The notes under the pieces were generated by a model. It did no database searches and had not been told where the DNA came from. It was given only the letters and a program-made list of their open reading frames with translations. This document shows, piece by piece, positions 23,691-33,708 of a DNA stretch of 64,000 nt. The position numbers were made by a program, and so were the translations under genes. Where the stretch lies: positions 186,001-250,000 of the forward strand of contig JAKCVP010000413.1 of assembly GCA_023512835.1 (NCBI GenBank), in the 5' to 3' direction. This stretch comes from Taxillus chinensis. Its lineage: Eukaryota > Streptophyta > Magnoliopsida > Santalales > Loranthaceae. Position 1 is the stretch's first letter. Each line of letters starts with the position of its first letter.

Positions 23691-25091
23691 ATGGCTCAAG
23701 ACATTCTAGATCGCCATGTTCCCCTGCTGAAGATGCGCTTCGAGCAGGCTTCCAAGACATCCAAGACAACCAAGCTCGTAGTCGGCGTCTCCGTCGGCCT
23801 ATTCCTCGGACTGCTCTGGCACATACTAGGGTCAATTGCGCATCGCTGGTCTGCATCGGGGATTTCTGATGCCAGCAGTGCCTTTGCAGCCCGTCCGAGG
23901 GTCGTAGGGCTTGTATTCTGTACGTGCGACTTCCAACGCGGACCCGCTCGGGACTAACAGTGGTCAGACGGCCGACCGAGATATACAGAGATTCTCGACT
24001 GCTATCTACAGAGAAATCTCGCGTCCAACGGCGGTATCCTCGACCAAGTGCTCTTCCTGTCCAACACGCAGGAACAGTCCGACCTGCAATGGCTAGACAG
24101 TCGCGTGGCAGCAGTCCCAGACTACGTGAGAGTAGACGTCGACAAAGGCTACAAGAGCGCCTGGGCTCAAGCCGCCGAGCCAGAAACGTACGTCTTTTCC
24201 CACCTTTGACTCCCTACCTGACAACCTCAATTAACGCGTCTGATATGCTATAGCATCTACGTGAAAATTGACGACGACGTCGTCTTCATCGACGACAACG
24301 CCATCCCCCGCCTAGTCTCCACCCTCCTCTCACACCCCTCCGCCCTACTCATCGCATCAAACATAATAAATTCCCCCATAGCACAGTACTTCCACACCCG
24401 CACAGGCGCAATACACCCCTTTCTCCCCGAACCCGAGCCCCTAACCCTGAAATTCAGCTACAAGAACGCCTCGACAGACTGGCGCACCTCAAACCTACCT
24501 ACATGGCCATACCCCGTCGAAGAAGCATACAACCTGACCAACTCGGCCGCGCCAGCCTTCGCCGGCGCGCGCATGCTCCCCGTCGCAAATAGACACAATA
24601 GTCTGAATAACACACCGCTTGCATCGAGCGTCTATGCCGCTGGCGGGCCAATGTGGCAGTCCTGGGCCGTCGCAGCGCAGCAGCATTACTCCCTCTTCGC
24701 TAATCTCGAGCGCAACACTACGGATCGGTATTTCTTCGGCGGGCCGGACGGGACGTGGGATCTGCGCTTCGACCACTATCAGATTAACTTCCTCGCTATT
24801 CGCGGCAGGGATATTGATATGAAGAGGATGAATGAGACGAGTTTGGACGATGAGGTCTTTTTTACTGAGCTGCTGCCCAAGGAGCTGGATAGGCCTGTGC
24901 TGATTGATACGCAGAGCTTGATTGCGCATTACGGGTACATGCTGCAGAGCATGGATCTCGACAAGACGGATGTTCTGGGGCGGTATAGAGCGCTGGCGCA
25001 GGAGCGCGCTTGTGGAGGTCAACTTAAGGGTCAGAAGTTTGCGTATGAATCAGTTGCTGCCGTAGAAGGCGGCATGGTCGACGGCGCATGA
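23691..25091 (+). CDS. type II membrane protein, putative glycosyltransferase
   Basis: Exons 23691-23919, 23968-24187 and 24254-25091 give 428 residues; the two introns (48 and 66 nt) keep phase. One membrane anchor near residues 32-50 (VVGVSVGLFLGLLWHIL) gives a type II, Golgi-like topology. The lumenal part starts with a GT-A-like alternation (VVGLVFYGRPRYTEILDCYL). It reaches IYVKIDDDVVFIDDNAIPRL, a DDD motif of the kind that holds a metal and nucleotide sugar in glycosyltransferases. Downstream are GGPMWQSWAVAAQQHYSLF and FDHYQINFLAIRGRDIDM. The exact family is not clear to me; it resembles uncharacterised fungal proteins with this DxD pattern. Several N-x-S/T sites support lumenal location. 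A glycosyl transfer role is an inference. Confidence 0.75.
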
Positions 25092-25629
25092 CGCCTGTGC
25101 TCAACCTAGCAACGTCCTTTGAGACGGAGCAAATGGAGCATGCAGCACGAATGTAACGATATGAAGAATGATACTGTACAGACAATGAAGTATATTAAGA
25201 CCGTGCAAGTGCAAGCTGTGATATCGCTATCGCTCGAACGCTAGAGACGTGCTATGCGCCTGATGCCCTCGCTTGCTGCGCACAACGCAGCCATGACCTT
25301 TTTGTTCTTCGCAATGATTCAAAGGGGTATCTAGCATCTCACAAGTCATCCTCAACGGACAGGTTTCCTCCTCCGACTTTGCATGGTATCATCGAACGTT
25401 CGTTTCTCGTCTTCTTCGTCCTGGTCACTATACTCTATCATTACTACTTTCTGTGTCTTGACCTGCGCCGAACATTGTCAACTTCGAACCTTTACACAGT
25501 CCGCGCAGAATAACGCGGATTGTTCGAGGCCTGAGCTCGAGCCTCAGCAAGGGCTCTGCTCTGCGCCCTAGCCGTAGCACTAAGACCCGCCGCAATTCTC
25601 CTCAGGAGCAAAGGCTGAACGGATTTCTC
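25092..25629. other. convergent intergenic region
   Basis: This half-kilobase contains the 3' ends of two convergent genes and presumably their terminators. I see no reading frame or repeat worth reporting. Confidence 0.5.
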
Positions 25630-27201
25630 CTAAAAACTCCGCCGACTAAGCAACGGCGTACTCGTGGTAACGCCATCACCGTCTCCAACCTTGAAAGCGC
25701 TCATGATCGTTTCATTCGATGACTGAGGAGGCGATCTGCTCTTACGCGGCGGCACAGGCTTGCGGCGAATGCGCTGCGTGGGACTTCCGGACGTTGTTGA
25801 TGGGGATCTCGTCTGCGCCAGCGAGGTGTGGGGTTGCGGAGGGGTGTTTGTAGCGAAGGCGGCGCTTTTTGGGCTTCTACTTCGGGACGTTTGAGGAGGG
25901 CTGGACACCTGTTTGCGTCTTATAGTCCGAGGGGTCGTTGACCGGGGAGTGGGCGGAGTGTAGGACTTTGGGAGGGTATCTGGTCGTTTTGGTGGAGGTG
26001 GGGGAGGGGTCGTCGTTCCTCGTATGGGTGCTTGATGGATGACTGTTGGAATAGGAATTGGTGGGGGGCCAGGAGGTGTGGTGGATTCCGGAAGCTCTGC
26101 TGGCAAGTTGTGAAACGGATCAAGATACTGTTGTGGTGGTGGGCCACCTGTCATCTCATAGTTTGACTGGTATGCTGGTGCCTGGGGCACACTGCCGCTG
26201 ACTGTTTGCCGACTTTGATTGTGTGACGCTGGTGTTGGCGTGGAAAGCATACCACCAGACCGACCAGGATTGGTAGGACTCGGAGCGCCAAGTCTGGGAC
26301 TAGGATCGTTGCTCTTTCTCCGCATCATGCGTCCCAACGTACCTACCAGATCTGCTGCGTCTTCAAATTCTTGGTCGTCCATACCTGCCTGCTCGCGATA
26401 GACTTCACGAATTGTTTTGCTCGCAAGTCTCCGAGAGCCCTCATGATCTTGCATGCAGTCCCACAGAAAAGCGCAATACTCCAGAGCGATTGTAAGACGC
26501 AGAGGAGATGATCCAGGTAGAAATTCCACTGCAGTGTCGAGGGCTGTCCTAAAGGACACAGCTGCCATTGGCACAAAGTCGATAGAAGGCAGGATAAAGG
26601 TGGAGCGATTGATGAGGCCTGGAGGTGGAGAAATTGGGGTATCGCGGGCGTAGGGATTGGTAATGTATGAGGCTTCAGAAGTCATTGACGGGATCGTGTC
26701 ACGCAAAGCGGTGGTTCTTTCGCGCACGCTCAGATGTGACTGATCATATCCATCAGCCCGAGGCGGCGAGACCTTTGGTGTTTGCGCCGCAGCTGGCGAG
26801 AGCGATTGTGTATGCGCATAGCCAGAAGGCGTCAGAGGCCTTTGAGTGACGGGCGGAGTATTGTGGAAGAGGGCGAAAACGTGATAGAAAGATGCGCGCA
26901 ACTTGGCTGCGAAGATGCGCAAAGGAACACCGCGCTGGCCCGTTTCAACTCTGGGTAAGATGGCCTCGGTGATGGCCAGACCTTCCCTTGACATCCATAT
27001 TATGCGATGATAGAGCTCCAGTGACTTTGTATCGCGGGATGGATCCAATCGACGCAGTCTCCTGGCCCGGCGCAGACGCTTAGTGAGGATGACAGACAAG
27101 CCCAGGATCTGGTAGAGAGAATCGGACAATTCTGGCTCATCAGGCCTCTGCTGGGCAGCGAGACGACCTAGTAGCTTTTGGTCGACATCGTGCACAGCCA
27201 T
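25630..27201 (-). CDS. divergent 14-3-3-like protein with proline-rich C-terminal tail
   Basis: A single exon of 523 residues from MAVHDVDQKLLGRL. An in-frame upstream Met exists but the extension looks non-coding. The N-terminal 290 residues are helical and resemble a divergent 14-3-3 fold: LSDSLYQILGLSVILTKRL, LELYHRIIWMSREGLAITEA, then LRLTIALEYCAFLWDCMQD and ASKTIREVYREQAGMDDQEF. The last two correspond to helices 7-8 of canonical 14-3-3. The canonical phosphopeptide-binding lysine/arginine triad is not obvious, so binding may differ. A long insertion (about 140-205) interrupts the domain. The remaining 230 residues are Pro/Ser/Thr-rich with polyproline (TPPPPPPKRPD) and basic SPxR repeats, as in SH3- or WW-binding scaffolds. 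Its partner is unknown. Confidence 0.75.
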   Translation of the reverse strand: MAVHDVDQKLLGRLAAQQRPDEPELSDSLYQILGLSVILTKRLRRARRLRRLDPSRDTKSLELYHRIIWMSREGLAITEAILPRVETGQRGVPLRIFAAKLRASFYHVFALFHNTPPVTQRPLTPSGYAHTQSLSPAAAQTPKVSPPRADGYDQSHLSVRERTTALRDTIPSMTSEASYITNPYARDTPISPPPGLINRSTFILPSIDFVPMAAVSFRTALDTAVEFLPGSSPLRLTIALEYCAFLWDCMQDHEGSRRLASKTIREVYREQAGMDDQEFEDAADLVGTLGRMMRRKSNDPSPRLGAPSPTNPGRSGGMLSTPTPASHNQSRQTVSGSVPQAPAYQSNYEMTGGPPPQQYLDPFHNLPAELPESTTPPGPPPIPIPTVIHQAPIRGTTTPPPPPPKRPDTLPKSYTPPTPRSTTPRTIRRKQVSSPPQTSRSRSPKSAAFATNTPPQPHTSLAQTRSPSTTSGSPTQRIRRKPVPPRKSRSPPQSSNETIMSAFKVGDGDGVTTSTPLLSRRSF

Positions 27202-28934
27202 TGATACCGGTCGGAGATGCAGCAGATTGAAGTGGCCAGCAGTCGCGTGGTATAAGACTGGGCTCGTCTGAAACACGCAGTCAAGGCAGCGACTAGCAAA
27301 TGGTACGGGATGGGCCGAGCGTTAACAGCGGGACATGGCCGTGACCAACCACGTCATGTTGATGCCTGTGTGGAATAATCAATGGGAGAAGAGGTTGCGT
27401 GGAATGGCTTGTACACGCTCGCCGCTGTGGTTGGTGAAGCTGGTAGTATTAGTACAGACGATCTTCCGAGGCCAATCAGACGACTCGACGCGCTTGATGA
27501 GACAGCGTAGAGCCTGGAGCAATCTTCGTAAGCGCCGGTACAAATGTAGCGGACCTCTATCGGGGACATTACCTGGCAGTGAATGCCGTAGGAGCATTCA
27601 AGAGTGTCGGTCGGTTCGACGTGTTGCGCTGATCCCCACAAATGGCTGGCAGGACGCGTCAAAAGTGGAGCAGAAAACCGAGAAGTGCGTTAACGGTATT
27701 AGCCGCGACCACGGCTCCCAGACAACGCCAAGGCAATCCACCCTTTTGATGTGAGGTTTGTGATCAGGCGACAAATGCAAGCAGCCAGCGACGAGAGTCC
27801 AAGAATAGAAAGAAGGTAGAAAATCGCCGGACGAAACGGGAAGACGCGACGAGCCCTAGCAGCCTGGAAAGGCAGACTCGGTCGCGCGACAGGCGAGAGG
27901 AGGAAACCCGGACTGCGAAGCTGCAAACAGTATGCAGGAACACGGTCGCGGGTTTTTGCGATGACGAAAACAAAGGGAGCGAAGTTTGTTGGTCGCAGAG
28001 AAGCCTCACGCGAGCGGTTTGAGCGCGCACGAACAGCCCCAGGAGGAAGTTGATGTCGCAGCGACACGAATCAGCGACAGTATCCGAGGGTGTAGGCGCG
28101 TGAGGAGTGCCTTCATGCTACAGCTGGAATGATGACAAGGAGAGAAGGGACAGGGGGAAGGGATTACGAGAGGCACACTGAGGACGAGAGTGGAAAAGGC
28201 CTTTATGCACGTCTGGCGTTAGTGGCTCTGTCCGGCGAAGTGTTCGGATGGCAGACCAATCTTGCGTCATGAGCGTTCAGCTGGTGGCACGAAGTCATAA
28301 GGCAATGGCCAGCGTGTCGCCTCGACAAGAGGAAGAGGAAAGATTGGAGGAGACAAGGCGGTACAGCTGTTCGAAGTGCTGGCAGGTGGTGGAAGGCAGC
28401 GAGGCTAGCCAGCGCAGAGATGCTCAAGCCACCCCTCACGCGAAAGGCAGGGAGCCATTGGCGTCGGACGAGCCGTTCCTTGAAATTGATGCATCGGCAG
28501 CGAGAGGCCAGACTGAAGGTCGTCGAGACTCTGCATGACAGCCACACAAGTCAAAATAGCGGTGAGATACATGGGCATCATTGGGCCAGACGAGATCGCG
28601 CTGCTCCGATGGGCCTGCACAGGTACGACTTTCTTGACAGATCTCGGGGAGACTGCCCCACTGAATGGTCCATTGACACACAATTCACGGCCAATGGAGT
28701 CCTGGCTTTAATCTGATTGCTGGATTTGCCGGCGACATGCTGAGATGGGGTGAGAGGCTCAGAGGAAGGGCGGCCAGTGGTGTTCAGCGGCTGCGGCTGT
28801 GCGCTTACAAGGAGCCCTCCAAAGTCTTGGCACTCTGCTCCGGCTATGCCCATCACCTGACTTGGCGTCCCCAGCCTCTGCCTTTCCTGGCTCTTCCCCT
28901 CCCCAGCTCAGAAAGGCGTCAAGATCAAGGCTGA
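27202..28934. other. intergenic region of 1.7 kb, no gene supported
   Basis: The region lies between the 14-3-3-like gene start and the O-methyltransferase stop, both on the minus strand. Several frames of 90-140 codons occur on both strands but overlap each other, lack usual introns and show Arg/Ser-biased composition typical of shadow frames. It may hold a long promoter/leader. One plus-strand frame at 28248-28538 contains CSKCW but has no other support. Confidence 0.45.
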
Positions 28935-30402
28935 CTATTTGAGTTTGGCCTCGAGTAAGCTCTCAGTGCCAGGATCAACTGACCAGATCTTCTCGACTTC
29001 GTAGCCAGCCTGGTCGAGCAGGCGCTTGAAGTCAGCCTCAGTCCTCTCCTTTACGCTGCCTAGGACCATCATCAACATGTCCATTGAGGTCACGCCCCAA
29101 GCCGATCCGACAGTATCCGGGACAATATACTCGTTGATGAGAACTCGCGAGTCCTTACCCAGTGCTGGAGCAAGATTTTTGAGAATTTTTACGCAGCTCT
29201 CATCATCCCAGTCATGAAGCACCGAGTGCAGATAGTATGCCCGTGCGCCTAGCAAGTGTGTCAGTAAAACCAAATCGAAGGAAGCGCGTCTTCCATAGAC
29301 GTACCCTTGACAGGTTGCTCAGTGAAAAAGTCATGACCTGTTGCGTCAACGTCGGCGGGCAGGAGGCTCTTCTCCTTCGCGCCATCAATGACCTCTTGCT
29401 TATCCTGGAGTACCAACTTGCCGCCAATGTCTGGGTGACTCTTGTGGAAGCTGTCTAGATCGTGACCCATTCCACCACCAACATCAACTAATAGCACCTG
29501 ATCATTGGGCACACCAGCAAACTTTTCCTTGGCCGGGAAAAATCCTGGGGCGTGCCATTCAGTCTTGCCAGCTCGGTACCTGCTTTTGTTAATAATCACC
29601 CTCTTCAAGACGGAGAACCATGCTTACCCCGACATGTAGCTTCCGAAAGCTTCAAAGTACTTTGGGTTCTCGCCAAGCCACGCGAAGAAGTGGTTCTTGG
29701 TGTTGTGAGCATGCTGGAATGGACCATCCACAGGATTAAGTGGATTGCTGTAAGAGCTCTTTGCCAGGTATGTGGGCGTCTCACGGAACGAAGGCCCCGC
29801 AACGTCATAACTGAAAGCCTAAGTCAGCGCCATTGCACCTCCACAGACGAAGGCAGAGGTGCGCGGCGAACAGGACTCACCAATACACAAGACCATCACG
29901 GTACTTTGGTTCGACGAAAGCGCGAGATACTTCTGTAGCTGCGAATCGTGTGGATGAAACCTGGTTCAGGACATTCATGGCCGCAAGGTGATTGAGCACC
30001 CGGGCTATTGTCGAGCATCAGTAAGCCTGCTCCCGCTGCAGTGCGGAGAGGGACGACCCACTGAGAAGAGCCTCATCAGCCTTTAGCTTCGTTGCCAACT
30101 CTTGTGCACTGGCACTGGTGGTTCCTGGCTCGGCCAAAGCCTCGAAGAGCTTAAGATCGATTGCAGCACGAATAGACGCATTGCGCGCTGGCTGTCAAAG
30201 AGCAACGTCAGACTGGATTCCATGCAATCTACAGACGGCTACTGACCTCTGCCCATCCAGTTCTTGAGATGAAATCGCTGGGGGTTTCCAAAGAAGCCGC
30301 TAGCTGATATGTGAGAGCAAGCAGCTGTTCTCGAGCACCAGGTTGGCCGTCCGCATATGCGGCGTTCAGGGTGTTTAGTCTGTTCATTAAGGTTGAATCC
30401 AT
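28935..30402 (-). CDS. SAM-dependent O-methyltransferase, fungal secondary-metabolism type
   Basis: Six exons (30402-30247, 30191-30062, 30004-29881, 29810-29628, 29579-29305, 29248-28935) give 393 residues with all phases consistent. The start is MDSTLMNRL; an upstream in-frame Met at 30423 is an alternative. The family transfers a methyl group from SAM to hydroxyl groups of small aromatic molecules. A winged-helix dimerisation domain (about 50-150) contains IRAAIDLKLFEALAEPG and GLVYCYDVAGPSF. SAM-binding motif I is LLVDVGGGMGHDL. The catalytic region is YYLHSVLHDWDDESCVKIL, in which the histidine of LHDWDD is the usual base, with the following conserved acidic residue. Neighbours are a PTH11-like receptor and a P450, so a tailoring role is plausible. 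The substrate is unknown. Confidence 0.93.
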
Positions 30403-31105
30403 CTTTTCCGCAAGGCTGTGCATGAAGAGGTTGCGAGAAGCCCTTGGGATGCTTATGTACCGTGACAGCAGCGGCGTGGTTAGCGCGGGGCTACAAGAAT
30501 AGCTTGAATCTGCGAACGCTGGAGCTGTGGGTCGCCACGGGCTGTGACCACCAGAGATGATCAGGGTCTCACCTGCGTTGGCGCTCACAAAGTGTTGAGA
30601 CGTGCTACTAGTGTAGGTGAATGGGTAGGCTTCTGGTGCAAACCTGAGCCTAGAGGTGTACACGCATGCAGATCGATCGAGCTGAGGCTGGAAGATGGGG
30701 GGAGTCCGTCCGCATCTGGTGGCACAGGCGTGATGGATGGGCAAGTGCGATGGACGGTTGGCAACTCAGCAACTGGGAAGGAGCGGCTTCCCATTACTCT
30801 GCGGCCCTACTCGAATCTGCAAAGGCAAACTGCCCGCGCTGCCGTGGCTGCCCTCAAGACTTGCTGCGTAACGCAGCGTGTCACTCTGACAGACCCCTTG
30901 CTTACGCACGACGCAGCACTCGGGCCTCAAAGGAGACCCGTCACACATCCAGATCAAGGTCGTAACGTCGTATCAATTCATAAGAGTACACAGAACGCCT
31001 CATGCACAGCCTGTGCTCGAAGCCTTTGTTCCGAATGGTCCAAGAGCGAATTCTTCATCGTCTGACCACTTCCATAATTACATTCGTCCAACCAGCCACC
31101 AACGA
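30403..31105. other. intergenic region between OMT start and receptor stop
   Basis: About 700 bases form the promoter of the O-methyltransferase gene and the 3' region of the receptor gene. A plus-strand frame through it is antisense to unannotated sequence and has no start context or family. No motif stands out. Confidence 0.5.
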
Positions 31106-32472
31106 TCAGGAGTCGCTCACAGTGGTAGAAATGTCGGTCTTTCGGATCACTGCATCTGGATACGTCTCCGAGTCCAGCCTTGACGATGAAGCCTGCGACT
31201 TCTTCGCTCTCGACGAGCTTATCTCGGTCTTGTAGGTGGGCGACTTGCCTGTAAAGTTGCTGAGACTCATGTCTGATCGAATCAATCGTGCCCCCGAGTC
31301 TTTCGACGCACTGATGGCAGCCCGACGAGCGCGGCTCTCGGAAATAGTCTCTCGCACGGCGCGTACGAAGGGGTTCAGACTTGGTATGCATGCCGCGATG
31401 ATGATAACATTGGCTTCAACGCTATTGAGAATCGGATTAGTCGAGAATATGATGAGGTCCAAAGGGATGATACATACACTGCTGTGATTATGAGATCGAC
31501 GGTGGCATCTGCAATGAATTAGTCTGCTTGTCTGCCATTGGCCGATGCAAAATAGCTTACAGGTAAAGTCATTCACCTGAGTGAGTTCGTCCAACTTGGT
31601 CGTTTTGACAATGGCGCAGATGGCAGCACTGTGAGAATCGGTCAACTCTTGAGCCTGCGAAAGCACACTATGGCAGAACTTACATTGCAGTCATGGACAA
31701 CAGAATGGAAGCAGCGGCCTTCGCCTTTGGACGCATCTGCAATCTGTAGAATCTGACCGCGGGTACAACGGCCAGGGTGACGTCCGTGAAAGCCGTAAAT
31801 GCTGCAACAACGTAAGAATACACGCTATTGCCATGAAATTGTCATAGTATGAGCTTACCTCCTACGAAATAAGAATACCTGGAAAGCGTGCCGATGTCCA
31901 GGCATTTGTCGGGTTTGACCATGGGATTCCAGAGCGATTCTGTCGGCAGACATTGAACAAACAGCAGAACACATGAAACAGCAGCGATCACGTTTTGCGC
32001 AACGACTAGGCCGTAGAGCAGCGCCCTTGACCACGTACGTAAGACAAGAATTCGATCAATGAAGATGGCGACTGCGATGTTCGGAATAGAGTATGCCATG
32101 ATGCCAAAAGGGTTGGCGATATAGTTGATCTTGACAGCGAGCACCGCATTTTCTGGCGACAGTAAAGCGGTGTGTCTTCCCATACCATACTCGACGTCAA
32201 CTGTGAAAAGGATTGTGCAAATGACAATGAGGATCTAGAAGATGGCCTTAGTACAAGCCTCTGCAATGGCGCCTCGAGCTGCGCACCAGCGCGTAACGTA
32301 CAAGGGAGAAAAAGATGAGAATGTCGTCAACGCCAGTTTCCTTGATGATTCTATAGCGTGTATAGATCTTGAGCATGACTGTAATAATTGCCAGGCTGGT
32401 GAAGACCCAGATGATGGCCAAGAGTTCGGGCCCTCGGCTGTGGTCGTCCATGGGTGCCATTGTAGTCGCCAT
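31106..32472 (-). CDS. fungal rhodopsin/PTH11-like seven-helix membrane protein
   Basis: Six exons (32472-32302, 32234-31859, 31801-31684, 31628-31561, 31508-31478, 31421-31106) give 359 residues. All introns are GT-AG with consistent phase, including a 31-nt exon. Seven hydrophobic helices are readable: LLAIIWVFTSLAIITVML, DDILIFFSLILIVICTIL, ANPFGIMAYSIPNIAVAIF, LLYGLVVAQNVIAAVSCVLL, then a TDVTLAVVPAVRFYRLQM helix, TVDLIITAVVEANVIIIAA and the adjoining IPSLNPFVRAV. The order matches the extracellular-cysteine-bearing PTH11-related family (WNPMVKPDKCLDIG before helix 5). A hydrophilic Ser-rich cytoplasmic tail of about 70 residues follows. These proteins are thought to be surface sensors, often in variable genomic regions. 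The ligand is unknown. It lies between the OMT and P450 genes and is divergent from the P450. Confidence 0.88.
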
Positions 32473-33708
32473 TTTGTCTGGTTGTGTGGGTCCTCTAGGC
32501 GCGCGCCTCGCGACGGCTCGTTGACGTGAGCTCTCAGATCTGGAGAAAGAGTCGCAAGTGGAGATTTGGAGTGCAAAGTGGAGGGGCGAGTGAGGTACGT
32601 CGCGGAATCCGGTGCGCTTTACAATCAGTCCGGAGCAAGCCACGCTTTCGAATACGAGAATGGGTAAACGGCTTCCCTCCTCTCAGTTCGCGCAAGCATC
32701 CTTTCCGAATCTAGTGCCTCGTGCTACATGCATGCTAGCTGATTTGATAAATATCGCTGACGATCAGCCGCCACAAATGTAACTCCAGACTCAACTCTCG
32801 CCGGCATTGCACAACTATAGCGGCAGGTCCGACAAGTGCCCTTCGTCATGGTCTGTAGATGTAAGCCACGAGCCACACTCGTATCGCCCACGAGTGTCTC
32901 CAACGAGCCGCCCATCGCGTTGAACATGGGTCATAGTCAAAGACAAGCAAGGGTCCTCAATGGATTGATCAACACCGTCAACGGCTTTCCGTCCGCGCAT
33001 TAGAACAGCTGATCATCCTCAACCGGCCCTCGCAACCGAGGCTCTGACCACGAGAGGCTCCATCGTCTGCTAGCTCAATAAGTTCCCATGGCACGCATGC
33101 CCTGCTGTTTGTACCAGACGCTATTTATTTCGCAAGCTTATCAGTCTGGTGATCAGAGTACTCAGCCTGCGCAGGGCGCAGATGTCTCGCACTCAGTGAC
33201 GATCTCGCACATGCACACGCATCCTCTCACATCTCTCTCAGGAGCGTAATCCGCGCAGGGCATGAGCAACGAGCTGTCCGCCGCCTGGCGATTGCTCGCC
33301 CGAAGGCGCGCCCACAGGTCCTCCATTGGCTCGCATAAGCATTTTGGGCGTAGGTGGCGCCTGAACAGCCGCTGCCTGCGTCCAACCTTAAGCACGGATG
33401 CTACAGACTTCACGCGCAGCAGCGTTGGCCTGCAACTGCTCGCGTTTTGCGCTGCCCCCAGCACGCCAAGCGGGCAGAGTCATTTGCAGACGTTTGAAGG
33501 ATCAACCAGGCATGGTTTGGAAACTGGTCCGGCACTTGCTAAGCCAATGCGACACTTATGCGGCGTGGCAACCTGCCTGGTACATATTGCCCCTCTGTCG
33601 CTCTCAATACGAGATCTTCAGACTTCACTCGTTTCAACTCAGTCGTGTCAGTGCCAATCTTCCCATTTGCCGTCCTTGCGTCTGCTGCAGCAAGACAGCA
33701 CTTCAATC
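32473..33708. other. divergent promoter region, receptor and P450
   Basis: About 1.2 kb separates the divergent starts of the PTH11-like receptor and the P450. No coding frame has support. I did not see a perfect CGG-based Zn2Cys6 palindrome that would tie the two genes to one pathway regulator. Confidence 0.5.

Noticed and set aside
27335..28067. Frames of 120-140 codons on both strands upstream of the 14-3-3-like gene
   Set aside because: They overlap each other, have skewed composition and no start or intron support.
28248..28538. 96-codon plus-strand frame with CSKCW
   Set aside because: A single C-x-x-C is not enough for a zinc domain; the rest is low-complexity and charged.
30544..31065. 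173-codon plus-strand frame
   Set aside because: It lies antisense in the promoter of the O-methyltransferase gene and has no family match.
33262..33708. Upstream extension of the P450 first exon
   Set aside because: The membrane anchor and normal P450 length start at 33709; the extension looks like untranslated leader.
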